The notes: a model not told the origin generated them from the letters alone. A DNA stretch of 64,000 bases from Streptomyces sp. NRRL F-2580 (GCF_000720115.1 NZ_JOIR01000024.1:1-64000); one strand, 5' to 3'. Shown: positions 1-8,936, counted from the stretch's first letter. Translations and numbers: made by a program.

Positions 1-215
1 ATGAGCGCGGTCAGGTCGGCGGGCACGGGCGATCGGTCCTCAGCGGCGAGCCCACCCGGGACCGGCTGGCCGGCGGTGAGCTGTTCTGTACGGAGCCGCG
101 TTGCCCCGCTGGTGAACGACCAGTGTAGGGGGCCGTCACCGACCCCGGGGTAACCCGCGTCACGCCCCCACCAGGGGGCGCCTGGGGCGTCCGCGTGCGT
201 GCGCGGTCGCCCCAT
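1..215 (-). CDS. Partial hypothetical protein, N-terminal part only
   Basis: An open frame reads leftward from an ATG at 213-215 to the window edge without a stop (71 codons visible). It lies 28 bases downstream of the hemerythrin gene on the same strand. Third codon positions are G/C-rich as in a genuine gene, and the peptide contains stretches such as APWWGRDAGY and GPLHWSFTSGATRLR. I do not recognise a family. The ribosome binding site is weak (GGTGGGG just before the ATG). That it is a real gene, possibly co-transcribed with the hemerythrin gene, is inference from frame and codon use. Confidence 0.4.
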   Translation of the reverse strand, partial: MGRPRTHADAPGAPWWGRDAGYPGVGDGPLHWSFTSGATRLRTEQLTAGQPVPGGLAAEDRSPVPADLTAL

Positions 216-243
216 GCCCCACCGGTCCCGGCTGCCGGGCCGG

Positions 244-804
244 TCAGGACTTTCCGCGGCCGGTGACGAAGTCGCGGGCCCTGTCGACCAGACCGGCACC
301 CGGGGCGAGGAGCTTGTTCGCCGGTGGAGTGGACGGCGCGGAGGGGTGCGGGCGGGTCGGGGCCATGGTCTTGGCCCGCCGCACCTTGTCCCCCAGCTCA
401 TCCAGCTTCTCGGCGGAACAGGTGCGCCGCAGCATCGGGAAGAGATTGTTCTCCTCGTCCTGAATGTGCTCCGCCACCTCCTCCATGAGCTGCTGCAGCA
501 CCGGGCTCATCTGCGCATCGCCGGTATCCATCTTCTCCAGCTGCTTGAGGATCTTCTCGACCCGGCCGTGGTCCTCGATCTCCTTGTCCGCCAGCCGGTC
601 ACCGCCCTCGACGTACTCGCGGACCGCCGGGTACAGGTACTGCTCCTCGGCGACCGAATGCCGCACCAGCTCGATGGTGACCTCGTCGACCAGGTCACGC
701 AGTTCCTGCCCCTGGCCGGGCTTGGACTGGATCCGGCCGAAGATCTCCTCGACCTCCCGGTGATCCGCCATCAGCTCCTCGATCATGTTCCCGCCGTGTC
801 CCAT
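244..804 (-). CDS. Hemerythrin HHE domain protein
   Basis: A 186-residue cytoplasmic protein with a hemerythrin-like four-helix domain in residues 1-150. Candidate di-iron ligands are visible in their usual order: H15 in MADHREVEEI, HSVAEEQYLY near residue 49, HGRVEK near 79 and HIQDEENNLFP near 113. Such proteins bind a non-haem di-iron centre and sense or buffer oxygen or nitric oxide. The last 40 residues are Pro/Ala-rich and probably disordered. The start used is the ATG after GGATGAGGA; an ATG seven codons in (786) is an alternative. It is read away from the gap at 805-1561. Confidence 0.9.
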   Translation of the reverse strand: MGHGGNMIEELMADHREVEEIFGRIQSKPGQGQELRDLVDEVTIELVRHSVAEEQYLYPAVREYVEGGDRLADKEIEDHGRVEKILKQLEKMDTGDAQMSPVLQQLMEEVAEHIQDEENNLFPMLRRTCSAEKLDELGDKVRRAKTMAPTRPHPSAPSTPPANKLLAPGAGLVDRARDFVTGRGKS

Positions 805-1561
805 TCCTCATCCGCCTTTCACTGGTTGCTGGGGCCGGGCCATCCCGCCCCGGCAGACAGTCATCCCCCACACGGCAGAGCATGAGCGCCCGACGTACGC
901 ACCCCCACCCGATCGGAGAGCCTTGCCCGTCCGAATGGCCGCCCATGGGCCCACCCGACGGCCGTCATCGACGACCTCGTCCGGTCCGGCGGCGGCCCGG
1001 GCCGCAGGGCCGCGCCCACCCTGCTGCTGCGCCGGCCCCTGGACGAAGCCGCGGAGGCGGCCCGCGCCACCGGCACTGCCCACCACCCGCCCCCGGAACC
1101 CGTACCGCCGCGTGGCGGGACCCCGTCCGCCATCGGTGACGGTGACGCGGTACTGGGACTCGGCCGCAGGTTACGGGCCCCCATGGGAGTCGTGGCCCAA
1201 GGGACGGGTGGTCCCTCAGCGGGGCCTCCTGGCTCGCCACACCACTGCGACCGTCGTGACGGCGGCGAGCAGCAGGAGCCCGCGGCGAAGCACTGGCTCT
1301 GCCAGGACTCCCTTTGCGAGCTGCACTCCATTTCGTGGGGTCGGGCCCGCTCCCGGCGTTTGCCCCGGTCAGCTGGTCAGTGACGAGCAGGGCAGCGCCA
1401 CCCACGCCGCCCGGGCGTGCCGCGGGCGGTGGTACGGGCCGGGCAGCCGGGGAGGCCATGGACGGACAGCAGAACCCGGAATCCGCCCCTTGCTCTGACG
1501 AGTGCGTCCGCCCTGTCGGGGGCGGCCGCAGGGCGTCGCTCGGGCCGGGCCGAGGCGGACG
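805..1561. other. Intergenic stretch with a possible decayed frame and a tiny membrane ORF
   Basis: No confident gene. On the plus strand about 886-1200 holds a frame without a start codon but with strong coding-like third-position bias (reading AVIDDLVRSGG and LLLRRPLDEAAEAAR), which then degenerates; it may be a gene remnant. On the minus strand 1216-1326 encodes a 36-residue peptide from a GTG with one hydrophobic helix (LRRGLLLLAAVTTVAVV) and a basic C-terminus, which could be a tiny membrane protein but lacks a well-placed ribosome binding site. Neither is assigned. Confidence 0.3.
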
Positions 1562-1792
1562 TCAAAGGTTCAGGATGATGGCGTAGGCAAGGAAGAACAG
1601 GGCGAAGACCAAGGCCAGCAGGCAGATCACCACGAGGGGCCCTTTGGCCCAGCCACGTGTGAGGGGCCGGTACGGGCCCGCTCCGGAGCCGGTGCTGGAT
1701 TCACCGGGCGGTGTCTCGCCGGGTGGCACCCCGCCCTCCGGACCGGGTCCGCCACCTCGCTGCCGGTCGGGTTCTGAGAAATGTTCGGACAT
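1562..1792 (-). CDS. Small membrane protein, DUF6480-like
   Basis: A 76-residue protein with a Pro/Gly-rich N-terminal half and one C-terminal transmembrane helix (LVVICLLALVFALFFLAYAI), preceded by RGWAKGP. This arrangement matches the Streptomyces DUF6480 family as I remember it; function unknown. It is a single gene, divergent from the short-chain dehydrogenase at 2197 across a 404-base spacer. Small tail-anchored proteins of this kind are common in Streptomyces stress regions, but no role can be read from the sequence. Confidence 0.8.
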   Translation of the reverse strand: MSEHFSEPDRQRGGGPGPEGGVPPGETPPGESSTGSGAGPYRPLTRGWAKGPLVVICLLALVFALFFLAYAIILNL

Positions 1793-2196
1793 GAATCTGC
1801 CCTCCTCCGTTCGAAGGCCCGGGTCCTGCCCGGCCCCGGCGTCCTCGCGGAACGCGGTGACTCCGGTGGGCCCGGGGCATTCGGCGCCTACCCGCAGCAG
1901 GTCTCCCCACTCCTTCCGGCACAGCTGCCGGATGGCGGCCGCGCGGCGTGCACGACTCCGCGTCCGCGCTCAGCCGGCTCGGGGAGGGCGGGCGGCCTGG
2001 TTCGGCCCGCCGGCGACCCACGGCATCGTCGGAGGGCCGTCTGAGACCGCTGAATCGAGCGGCGGCGCGCAATTCGACGTCGCTGGGCGGAGCCCCGCCT
2101 GGGCTTGAAGCGCCCGCTGCCGGGCAGTCGCCCCGTGGAGCGGCTGCTTCCGCGGCTGGCGTCGCCCCAGGCACCGTACGAGAGGCGCAGAATGTC
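1793..2196. other. Divergent spacer between the DUF6480-like gene and an SDR gene
   Basis: 404 bases with no convincing gene on either strand. Frames are open by GC bias only. It should contain the promoters for both flanking genes, but I see no clear -10/-35 pair or operator. Confidence 0.4.
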
Positions 2197-2997
2197 ATGG
2201 ACACCTCACATCCCCTTGCTGTGATCACCGGCGCCTCCAGCGGCATCGGTCTGGAGTTGGCCCGGGAGTTCGCCCGGCACGGATACGAACTGGCGGTCAC
2301 CGCCGAGGACGAACTCCTCGACGAAGCGGTGGCCAGGCTCCGGCTGTACGGCACCCGGGTTCACGCGACCCGCGTCGATCTGGCGACCCCCGGCGGTGTG
2401 GAGACCTTGCTGGCGGAGCTCCGCGCCCTCGGCCGGCCCGTGAGCGCCGCGGTTCTGAACGCGGGAATCGGCCGTGGTGGCGCCTTTCTGGAAACCGACC
2501 TCGCGGACCTGACCCGGCTCATCGACGTCAATGTCTTCTCGACCGTGCATTTGGCCCACCGGCTGCTGAGCGACATGGCCCGGCGGGGAGAGGGGCGGCT
2601 ACTCGTCGTCGCGTCGGTGGCCGCCGAGATTCCGGGGCCGTACCACGCGGTCTACAACGCCTCCAAGGCCTTCCTGGAGTCCTTCGCGGAAGCCCTGCAC
2701 ACCGAGGTGGAGGGCTCCGGGGTGTCCGTCACCGCGTTGTTGCCCGGTGCCACCGACACCCGGTTCTTCGTACGTGCCGGTCTGCTGGACACCCGTCTCG
2801 GGCGGGCGAAGAAGGACGATCCAGCGCTGGTGGCGCGCCAGGGCTACCGCGCGCTCATGGACCGTAGAACACGCAAGGTCGCGGGATCCCTGCGTACCCG
2901 CTCACAGCATGCGGTGACCCGTCTCCTCCCCTCGCAGGCGCGCACCGCCCTGCACCGCCGGTGGGCCCAGCCGCACGGCAGTCGAAGCCACCTCTGA
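2197..2997 (+). CDS. Short-chain dehydrogenase/reductase (SDR)
   Basis: A 266-residue classical SDR oxidoreductase. The nucleotide-binding motif TGASSGIG is near residues 11-18, the structural NAG near 87, and the catalytic Tyr/Lys pair is in YNASK near residue 156, with the catalytic Ser in ASVAAEIPG before it. The C-terminal 50 residues are basic. The ATG at 2197 is chosen because it follows GAGAGGCGCAG and starts right at the Rossmann fold; the open frame extends upstream but lacks SDR sequence. Substrate unknown; the short uncharged-substrate SDRs of this type usually use NADPH. Confidence 0.88.
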   Translation: MDTSHPLAVITGASSGIGLELAREFARHGYELAVTAEDELLDEAVARLRLYGTRVHATRVDLATPGGVETLLAELRALGRPVSAAVLNAGIGRGGAFLETDLADLTRLIDVNVFSTVHLAHRLLSDMARRGEGRLLVVASVAAEIPGPYHAVYNASKAFLESFAEALHTEVEGSGVSVTALLPGATDTRFFVRAGLLDTRLGRAKKDDPALVARQGYRALMDRRTRKVAGSLRTRSQHAVTRLLPSQARTALHRRWAQPHGSRSHL

Positions 2998-3111
2998 CCG
3001 CCCTCGCACCCCACCTGATGTGCGGGCCGAGCATGGGAGCCCGGCAGAGCGCGACGAGGGCCGGGAGCTGGAACAGGCGGCTCAGCGGGCCGCGCGCGGA
3101 CGGGGATTCCT

Positions 3112-3921
3112 TCAGGCTGTGCGCCAGTGATCGTGGTCCAGGTGCGAACCGGCCATGGCGCCCATGCGGAGCATGCCACCGTCCACCGCCCAGGAGGCTC
3201 CGGTCACGTACGAGGCTCCCGGCCCGGCAAGGAAGGCAACGACCTCGGCCACCTCGCGGGCGTCTCCCGGCCGGCCGAGCGGCACGCCGGGCCTGCGCAC
3301 CACCCGGACGTCCTCGTCCTCCTGGCCGGTCATGGGGGTGGCGATCTCGCCCGGCGCGACGGCGTTCACGGTGATGCCGTATTCAGCCAGCTCCAGAGCC
3401 ATCACCTGGGTCAGCAGCCCGAGACCGGCCTTGGCCGCGCAGTACGGGCCCGCGCCCACCCTCGGCTGGTGCTCGTGAACGGACGTGATGTTGACGATCC
3501 GACCGCCCCGGCCCTGACGGATCATCCTGCGTGCCGCGCGCTGGCCGCACAGGAGGGGGCCGACGAGGTCGACGTCCAGTACGTGCCGCACTGTGGCGAG
3601 GTCAAGGTCGAGGAACGGGGTCGCCGTGCCGGTGCCCGCGTTGTTGACCAGGATGTCGATCCCCGCGAGCTCGTCCGCCAGCACGTCGATGACCTCCGAG
3701 GCGTCCGGCAGCGCGGCGAGGTCGAGTCTGGACACCACCGCCCGCCGTCCGTAACCGCGGACCTCCTCGGCGGTGTCCCGCGCCCCCCGCTCGTCGGTGT
3801 GCCAGGTGATGCCGACGTCGATGCCGGCCTGGGCGAACCGTACGGCCACGGCCCGGCCGATACCGGAATCGGAGCCGGTGACCACTGCGGTCTGCGGCAT
3901 GAAACCCGCCGGGACGGTCAT
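3112..3921 (-). CDS. SDR family oxidoreductase
   Basis: A 269-residue classical SDR. Motifs in order: TGSDSGIG near the N-terminus, NNAG, the catalytic Ser in NITSVH, the YCAAK Tyr-Lys pair, NAVAPGEIATPM, and a C-terminal ASYVTGASWAVDGGM segment typical of the FabG-like branch. The ATG at 3921 is preferred because GAGGTGAGGAGC precedes it; a GTG three codons upstream is possible, and a start at the later Met (MPQTAVVTG) cannot be excluded. It converges with the SDR at 2197. Substrate not predictable. Confidence 0.9.
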   Translation of the reverse strand: MTVPAGFMPQTAVVTGSDSGIGRAVAVRFAQAGIDVGITWHTDERGARDTAEEVRGYGRRAVVSRLDLAALPDASEVIDVLADELAGIDILVNNAGTGTATPFLDLDLATVRHVLDVDLVGPLLCGQRAARRMIRQGRGGRIVNITSVHEHQPRVGAGPYCAAKAGLGLLTQVMALELAEYGITVNAVAPGEIATPMTGQEDEDVRVVRRPGVPLGRPGDAREVAEVVAFLAGPGASYVTGASWAVDGGMLRMGAMAGSHLDHDHWRTA

Positions 3922-4140
3922 GCTCCTCACCTCACTTCGCGCTGCTTCGGCCGCGCGGGCCGCCCCGGCCCGCAGCCTCTGCCATGTGTACTGCGCCTAC
4001 CCGCCCGTACCCGGACAATCCATCGGCTCGTTCCGCCCGCCCGCGCTGGTCCCGCGCCCGGATCGGGCCGGCCGGGCACGGCGTAGAGGACAGGCGTGAC
4101 AGCCGGTTTGGAACCGGATGACCGACGACACGACTCGTGA

Positions 4141-4159
4141 CCCCTGATCCGCTCAGGGG
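4141..4159 (-). terminator. Hairpin at the mycothione reductase stop codon
   Basis: Perfect 7-bp inverted repeat CCCCTGA / TCAGGGG with a 5-base loop. It overlaps the TGA stop of the flavoprotein gene. Short, and lacking a T-run, so only a possible terminator. Confidence 0.4.
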
Positions 4160-5535
4160 GTGGAGGAGCGGAGGTCCAGGCCGAGAAGGGCGTTCGAAAC
4201 CGTCTCGGTGGCGGCGGGATGGATCCAGTACGGAGTGCGCGCCAGGGTGGCGGCGCCGATCCCCAGGCTCATGGCCACCACCAGCGGCTGGATCAGGGTG
4301 GCTGCCTGGGGGCCCAGGATGTGGGCGCCCAGCAGCAGTCCGGTGCCGCGGTCCGCCAGCACCTTGCAGAAACCGGTGCCGTCCTCCAGGGCCCACCCGT
4401 ACGCCGAGTCCGAGAAACGGCGCACGGAGACCGCGTAGTCGAGTCCCTCCTCCCGGCACTCCCGCTCGGTCCTGCCCACCTGCGCGATCTGGGGGCGGGT
4501 GAACACGGCCGCGGGAACGGCCTCGTGGGAGGTCCGTACCAGGTCGTCGGCGTGCAGCAGGTTGTGTGCCACCACCCGCGCCTCCCGGTTCGCCACGTGT
4601 TTGAGGGGGAAGGGCGTGCACACGTCACCGAGGGCGAAGACCCCGGTGGCGGTGGTCCGCTGGAAGGCGTCCACGACGATTCGCCCGTCGCCGTGCCGGG
4701 CGATCCCGGCCCGGTCGGCCCGGATCCGGTCACTGTTGGGGGTGCGTCCCACGGCGACGAGCAGGGTGTCCGCCTCCACGGTCGTGCCGTCGTCCAATAC
4801 CAGGCCCAGCTGCCCCGGCGCGCCCTCGACGCGGGTCAGCGCCGTGCCCGTGCGCACGTCGTAGCGGCCTGCGGCGATCTCGGTGTACGCGGCGGAGACG
4901 GTCTCGTCCTGAGCGGCGAGCAGCGTGTCCTCCTGCTCGATGACCGTGACGCGGCTGCCCGCGGCGTGGAAGACGTGCGCGAGCTCGGCCGCGACGTAGC
5001 CGCCACCCAGCACCGCCAGGTGCCGCGGCGGACGGTCCAGGCGCATGACCGTGTCGGACGTCTCGTACGGGAGCCCGGATTCGGCCACCCGTTCGGGCAC
5101 GGTGGGGCGGCTGCCGGCAGCGACGACGACCTGCTCCCCCCGGATCCTGACGGTGTCGTCGCCTGCCCCGACGAGGAGTGTCCGGTCCTCGGTGAAACGG
5201 GCGTGCCCCTTGTAGACATGGACGTACGGGGTTTCGCGCCTGCCCTCTTCGCCCTCGGCCGCCTCCCGGTCCAGACGTCCGAAGACCCTCGCTCGTACGT
5301 CGGCCCAACGGACGCCCCGCAGCGTCGCGTCCACTCCGAGGGAGTCGGCATCACGGACGCCGTCGGCGATGTCCGCGACATGCACCAGCATCTTGCTCGG
5401 GACGCATCCCCGGTTCAGACAGGTTCCGCCGAAGGGCCCCTCGTCGACGATGGCGACGTCCAGATGGGAGAAACGGTCGTCGACGATGGCGTTCCCGGAG
5501 CCCGCCCCTACGATGACGAGGTCATGAGTGCGCAT
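4153..5535 (-). CDS. mtr: Mycothione reductase (NAD(P)/FAD disulfide oxidoreductase)
   Basis: A 460-residue flavoprotein of the pyridine nucleotide-disulfide oxidoreductase class I family. It has the FAD-binding GAGSGN at the N-terminus, the redox disulfide in GGTCLNRGCVPSKM near residues 38-51, an NADPH-binding GGGYVAAE, the second FAD motif ALGDV, and the C-terminal HPAATE His-Glu pair of the dimer partner. The VGAGSGN start and overall order match mycothione reductase, which keeps mycothiol reduced in actinobacteria, better than lipoamide or glutathione reductase. The ATG at 5535 is chosen because the FAD motif begins six residues after it. Confidence 0.85.
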   Translation of the reverse strand: MRTHDLVIVGAGSGNAIVDDRFSHLDVAIVDEGPFGGTCLNRGCVPSKMLVHVADIADGVRDADSLGVDATLRGVRWADVRARVFGRLDREAAEGEEGRRETPYVHVYKGHARFTEDRTLLVGAGDDTVRIRGEQVVVAAGSRPTVPERVAESGLPYETSDTVMRLDRPPRHLAVLGGGYVAAELAHVFHAAGSRVTVIEQEDTLLAAQDETVSAAYTEIAAGRYDVRTGTALTRVEGAPGQLGLVLDDGTTVEADTLLVAVGRTPNSDRIRADRAGIARHGDGRIVVDAFQRTTATGVFALGDVCTPFPLKHVANREARVVAHNLLHADDLVRTSHEAVPAAVFTRPQIAQVGRTERECREEGLDYAVSVRRFSDSAYGWALEDGTGFCKVLADRGTGLLLGAHILGPQAATLIQPLVVAMSLGIGAATLARTPYWIHPAATETVSNALLGLDLRSSTP

Positions 5536-5869
5536 GCCGGGGAACCTACCCCTGCGTCGCGGGAACATCGCCGAGCGGCCCGGCCGGTGTCGCGGAATCT
5601 CCTGTACGGCCCGGGACGGAGGACTCCGCGCACGGTTCCCGCCGCGCCGCCCACGTGCTGTCGGCGGCCGGTCGCTCGCCAGGCCTCGCAGGGGGAACGC
5701 CCGCCGCATGCTCGGCAGGGGACCCTGGCCGATTGAGGGCCGGACGCTGTCGAGGCCGGACGCCCGGCATACCGGCGGCCGCCGTGCGGCGTTGCGCACG
5801 GCGGCCGTCCACTGTTCTTACTGCTGCTTCGTCCACCGCCCAGCCCGGGGTGGTGTCGGGCAGCAGCGG
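5536..5869. other. Intergenic spacer with one hairpin
   Basis: 334 bases between the mycothione reductase start and the SRPBCC gene stop, both on the minus strand. The only structure I see is the hairpin at 5776-5807. No gene supported. Confidence 0.4.
5776..5807 (-). terminator. 13-bp stem hairpin downstream of the SRPBCC gene
   Basis: Arms CGGCCGCCGTGCG and CGCACGGCGGCCG are perfectly complementary around a 6-base loop. It lies about 60 bases after the stop of the minus-strand SRPBCC gene, so it probably ends that transcript. No T-run, as usual for Streptomyces. Confidence 0.6.
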
Positions 5870-6319
5870 TCAGACCTGCCCACGCCATTGGCCGGTGGCC
5901 GTGCCGCGGTCTTCGATGAAGTGCTTGAAGCGCCGCAGGTCGCCCTTGACCTGCCGGTCTACGAACCCGAGCTTGTCACCGATGTTCTCCGCCATGCCGT
6001 CCGGGTCGAAGTCCATCATCAGCGTGACCTCGGTGTGGGCGGGGTCGATCCGCCGGAACGTGACCAGCCCCGACTGCTCGGTCTCACCGCCGACGGTGAC
6101 CCAGGCGACCTTCTGATCGGGGACCTGCTCGGTGATCTCCGCATCGAACTCACGCTCCACCCCGGCGATCTTCGTCACCCAGTGCGTGAGCGTGTCCGTG
6201 CGCTGCTCGATCCGCTGCACACCGTCCATGAACTCCGGGAACGACTCGAACTGCGTCCACTGGTTGTAGGCCATCGTCACCGGCACATCAACCTCGATCG
6301 TTTCCTTCACCCGCGACAT
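5870..6319 (-). CDS. SRPBCC family protein (cyclase/coenzyme-Q-like)
   Basis: A 149-residue START-like/SRPBCC fold protein. It opens with KETIEVDVPVTMAYNQWTQF and contains the characteristic FPEFMDGVQ and VAWVTVGG segments and a C-terminal helix (FKHFIEDRG). Such proteins have a hydrophobic cavity; this subfamily is annotated as cyclase/dehydrase but has no established reaction. The ATG at 6319 follows AAAGGACTTCTCAG. Paralogous SRPBCC domains occur at 21720 and 29537 in this window. Confidence 0.88.
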   Translation of the reverse strand: MSRVKETIEVDVPVTMAYNQWTQFESFPEFMDGVQRIEQRTDTLTHWVTKIAGVEREFDAEITEQVPDQKVAWVTVGGETEQSGLVTFRRIDPAHTEVTLMMDFDPDGMAENIGDKLGFVDRQVKGDLRRFKHFIEDRGTATGQWRGQV

Positions 6320-6678
6320 CTGAGAAGTCCTTTCGGCTGGTGTTCCGCGGCCGTGGCCCGCGGCGGTCGCTTCATCCCTCCCCCACGCCCACGCACCTGC
6401 CCGAGCTCGGCCGCGGCAACCACTCGCTGGGGCCCAAGGGGGCGGCGTGTCCGCAGCAGCCGGCCCAGCCCGGGTGGCGGCATCCCCGAACGGGGGGCGA
6501 AGACCGAGGGCTGCCGGGATGCGGCCCCGTCGCGGCCGGAAGGCCGGACCGCACCCCGGTACAGGGCCCCTACCCTCCGCGGTCCATCCCATCCCGCCAC
6601 CTGGAGCATGCCGCGCAGGTTCGTGTGACGAGGCCCGGCGAGCGAAGGCGCGGCTTCCGCTTCACCCGTTGGTCGCGG
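6320..6678. other. Gene-free spacer
   Basis: 359 bases upstream of the SRPBCC gene. Open frames here are short and lack a ribosome binding site or recognisable protein sequence. It should hold the SRPBCC promoter; nothing else seen. Confidence 0.4.
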
Positions 6679-6975
6679 TCAGGCGGAGAGGGCTTCGAGG
6701 AGATCGCCCACCCGCGGATCGGGGAGCGAGCGGGCGACGTCGGCCTGGGCGACGATCCCGACGAGGGTGTGGCCGTCGATGACCGAAAGCCGGCGGACCT
6801 GGTGTTCGCTCATGGTCGTCAGGATCTCCTCGGCCTCGTCGTCGGCGCCGATCGTGACCGCTTCTCCCTGTGCCAGCTCGCCGGCCTTCACCTGCTCGGG
6901 GTCCTTGCCGCGCCGAGGACCCTCACCACGATGTCCCGGTCGGTGAGCATCCCCTTGAGCGGGCGCCTGCCCGGC
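6679..6975 (-). pseudogene. CBS-domain protein, frameshifted and N-terminally truncated
   Basis: The minus strand encodes the second CBS motif of a signalling protein in one frame (KAGELAQGEAVTIG, TTMSEHQVRRLSVIDG, LVGIVAQADVARSL) ending at 6679. The end of the first CBS motif (RPLKGMLTDRDIVVRVLGAA, 6905-6965) is in a different frame; the frames part near 6907-6913, consistent with a small deletion. Upstream of 6975 the rest of the first CBS motif and a start codon are missing. CBS pairs bind adenosyl nucleotides; this copy can hardly make one. A sequencing error could explain the frameshift but not the missing N-terminus. Confidence 0.7.
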
Positions 6976-7135
6976 CCGGCCGTCCGTTCGCGAGGACGTG
7001 CACACCGGGTGGGAGACCGTGCCGCCTTCCTTGGAGAGCTCGGCGCGGTGGAAGCAGTCCGGGTACTGGTCCGGCACGTTCCCGTACCGGGGCCCCGGGC
7101 TGATGGCGAGCACGGGAGGCCGCTCTCCCGGGCCC

Positions 7136-7822
7136 CTACTCCAGCACGGTGGCCGCCACGGACAGGTCCGCCACCAGACCCGCGAAGGCCGCTTCCCTGT
7201 CGTCGGCCCGCAGGACCGCGGAGGGGTGAACCGTGGCCAGCAGCTGGCCGGGGACGGCTCCGGGTTCCTCACCGAAGGGGTCCGGCATCGGCAGCAGGAC
7301 ACCACGCCGTTCGCCCACCCGGAAGGAGGAGCCGAGCAGCGCCTTGCCTGCCGTTCCTCCCAACACCACCAGCACGTCAGGGGCGACCAGTCTCAGTTCC
7401 TCCACCAGCCAGGGCCTGCACGCGGTCATCTCCCGCAGGCTCGGAGCCTTGTGGATCCGGCGCTTGCCGCGCGGGGCCGGTGTGAACTTGAAGTGCTTGA
7501 CCACGTTGGTGACGTAGGCGTTCTCGTCACCCAGCCCGGCCTCGTCGAGCGCCCGGCGCAGCAACTGCCCCGCAGGGCCGACGAAGGGCTCTCCCTTCAC
7601 GTCCTCCTGGTCTCCGGGCTGCTCCCCGACCAGCATCAGCCGCGAACGGGCCGGGCCCTTGCCGAAGACCGTCTGCGTGGCGTCCCGGAACAACGGGCAC
7701 CCGTGACAGTCGGCCGCGGCCCGGCGCAGGGCCGCCAGCCCGCCGCGCGAGGGCAGGTAGGGAGTCGCGTCGTACCCCTGGCCGCTGTCCGATGCCGGAG
7801 CGGCACTCGCGTCTGCGTCCAT
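7136..7822 (-). CDS. udgX: UdgX-type uracil-DNA glycosylase / uracil-DNA binding protein
   Basis: A 228-residue family-4-like uracil-DNA glycosylase. Motif A is GEQPGDQED (residues 66-74) followed by FVGPAG. The first Fe-S cysteines are C39 and C42 (DCHGCP). The diagnostic KRRIH insertion is at 120-124; in the mycobacterial UdgX family that His forms a covalent bond to uracil in DNA. TVHPSAVLRA near the C-terminus is the second active-site motif. The ATG at 7822 places the start just before the conserved fold. It works in DNA repair or uracil sensing; no operon partner is seen. Confidence 0.9.
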   Translation of the reverse strand: MDADASAAPASDSGQGYDATPYLPSRGGLAALRRAAADCHGCPLFRDATQTVFGKGPARSRLMLVGEQPGDQEDVKGEPFVGPAGQLLRRALDEAGLGDENAYVTNVVKHFKFTPAPRGKRRIHKAPSLREMTACRPWLVEELRLVAPDVLVVLGGTAGKALLGSSFRVGERRGVLLPMPDPFGEEPGAVPGQLLATVHPSAVLRADDREAAFAGLVADLSVAATVLE

Positions 7823-8099
7823 GACCACCGCCTTCACCCCATGGATCCCGCTCGGACGCTTTGATCGGTTCCGTGGTCGCGGTCGCACCGCCCGAACGGC
7901 AGTCGGCTTCTGCCCGAACGGCCCGGACCGAAACCGCCGGCCGGCCGAGGCCCCCCGGGTGGGCGTCACCCGGCCGGGCCCGCTCCGGACGGGTGACGCG
8001 GAAGGCGCCCGTACGGCGGGTCGTCAGCCGGGCCGGGCAGTGGTCGTCAGGCTGACCCCGATCGGCGGGCGCCGCCCGCCCTACGGAAAGGAACAGGCC

Positions 8100-8375
8100 G
8101 TGTTGGAGCGCAAGCAGCGGAAGAACACGACCGATGTCACCTTCGTCCTCCCCGAGGACGTTCCGCCGGGGCCGGTGAGCGTCGTGGGCACGTTCAACGA
8201 CTGGCGTCCGGGCGCGCACGTCCTCGTACCCCGGAGCGACGGCATGCGGGCCGTAACCGTGGCTCTGCCGGCCCGCACCACGCACAGCTTCCGCTACCTG
8301 GGGGCCGGGGACCAGTGGTTCGACGAGGCCGCCGCCGACGGGCACGAGGAAGGCAACAGCCGACTGCACCTCTGA
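8100..8375 (+). CDS. Small glycogen-binding (CBM48/isoamylase-early-set-like) protein
   Basis: A 91-residue single-domain protein. The pattern VTFVLPEDVPPGPVSVVGTF followed by NDWRPG and later FRYLGAGDQWFDEAAADG is that of the immunoglobulin-like glycogen-binding domain found in branching enzymes and AMPK beta. The GTG at 8100 is selected because GGAAAGGAACAGGCC precedes it. Standalone copies are common in Streptomyces; a glucan-binding or protein-interaction role is inferred from the family only. It is divergent from udgX. Confidence 0.8.
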   Translation: MLERKQRKNTTDVTFVLPEDVPPGPVSVVGTFNDWRPGAHVLVPRSDGMRAVTVALPARTTHSFRYLGAGDQWFDEAAADGHEEGNSRLHL

Positions 8376-8390
8376 CCGTGGCGAGGTTCG

Positions 8391-8545
8391 TCAGCCGTCG
8401 ACCGGCAGCATCCGCGGTTCCAGCCGGTTGACGGCGATCATCTGCTCCGCCGCCAGCAGCGCGCCGTGGGCGCTGCGCTGGCCCATCACGACGCAGAGGG
8501 CGTACGCGGCCTCCTCCAGCTCGCCGCGCACCCCCGCGTCGTCGG
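8391..8545 (-). pseudogene. C-terminal remnant resembling a DUF5133 protein
   Basis: About 50 codons on the minus strand end in a proper stop at 8391 and read ELEEAAYALCVVMGQRSAHG followed by LLAAEQMI, which resembles the YTLCV-x-G core of Streptomyces DUF5133 proteins (from memory). Upstream of 8545 the frame loses similarity and runs into the oxidase remnant on the other strand. A start codon with a good ribosome binding site is missing, so I call it a fragment. Confidence 0.45.
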
Positions 8546-8570
8546 GAGCCGCCGGCGTGCCGCGGCGGGT

Positions 8571-8742
8571 GGCACGCAGGTGTTCCTGTCCGCCGTGCGG
8601 AAGACGACTCCGAGCGCCCTGGTGATCGCCGACGGGTTCAGCTGCCGTACGCAGATCGACCAGGCGGCCACCGGCCGACAGGCCCTGCACCTGGCCGAAG
8701 CCCTGACCCTCGGCCTCGGCCTCGGCCTCGGCCTCGACGGGC
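8571..8742 (+). pseudogene. C-terminal remnant of an FAD-linked, Fe-S oxidase
   Basis: The plus-strand frame reads FLSAVRKTTPSALVIADG then FSCRTQI and RQALHLAEAL. This is the conserved end of large FAD-binding/Fe-S (CCG-domain) oxidases of the D-2-hydroxyacid dehydrogenase type, as I recall it. Nothing of the remaining roughly 900 residues is present upstream. The segment runs into four perfect copies of the hexamer CTCGGC (8709-8732), which read Gly-Leu repeats. The frame stays open into the following thiamine-diphosphate enzyme gene but is not its real N-terminus. Confidence 0.6.
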
Positions 8743-8936
8743 CGATCCCCTCCCACCACCCCGAGAAGCCGGCCGCCCGCCCCGAACCGTCGCGACAGGA
8801 CGCCGTGCCGCTCACGTCGGGCGTGGGCGCGACCGCCCTCTCGGCGGCGGCCGGCCACCACCTGCTACGCCGGACGGAACGCCCACCGGCGGACCGACTG
8901 CCCCACCCCACGAGCACGAGCACGAGAAGGAGCATC

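Noticed and set aside
8709..8732. Gly-Leu hexamer repeat as part of a functional N-terminal extension of the thiamine-diphosphate enzyme
   Set aside because: The enzyme fold starts cleanly at the ATG at 8937 with its own ribosome binding site; upstream sequence is a different gene's remnant.
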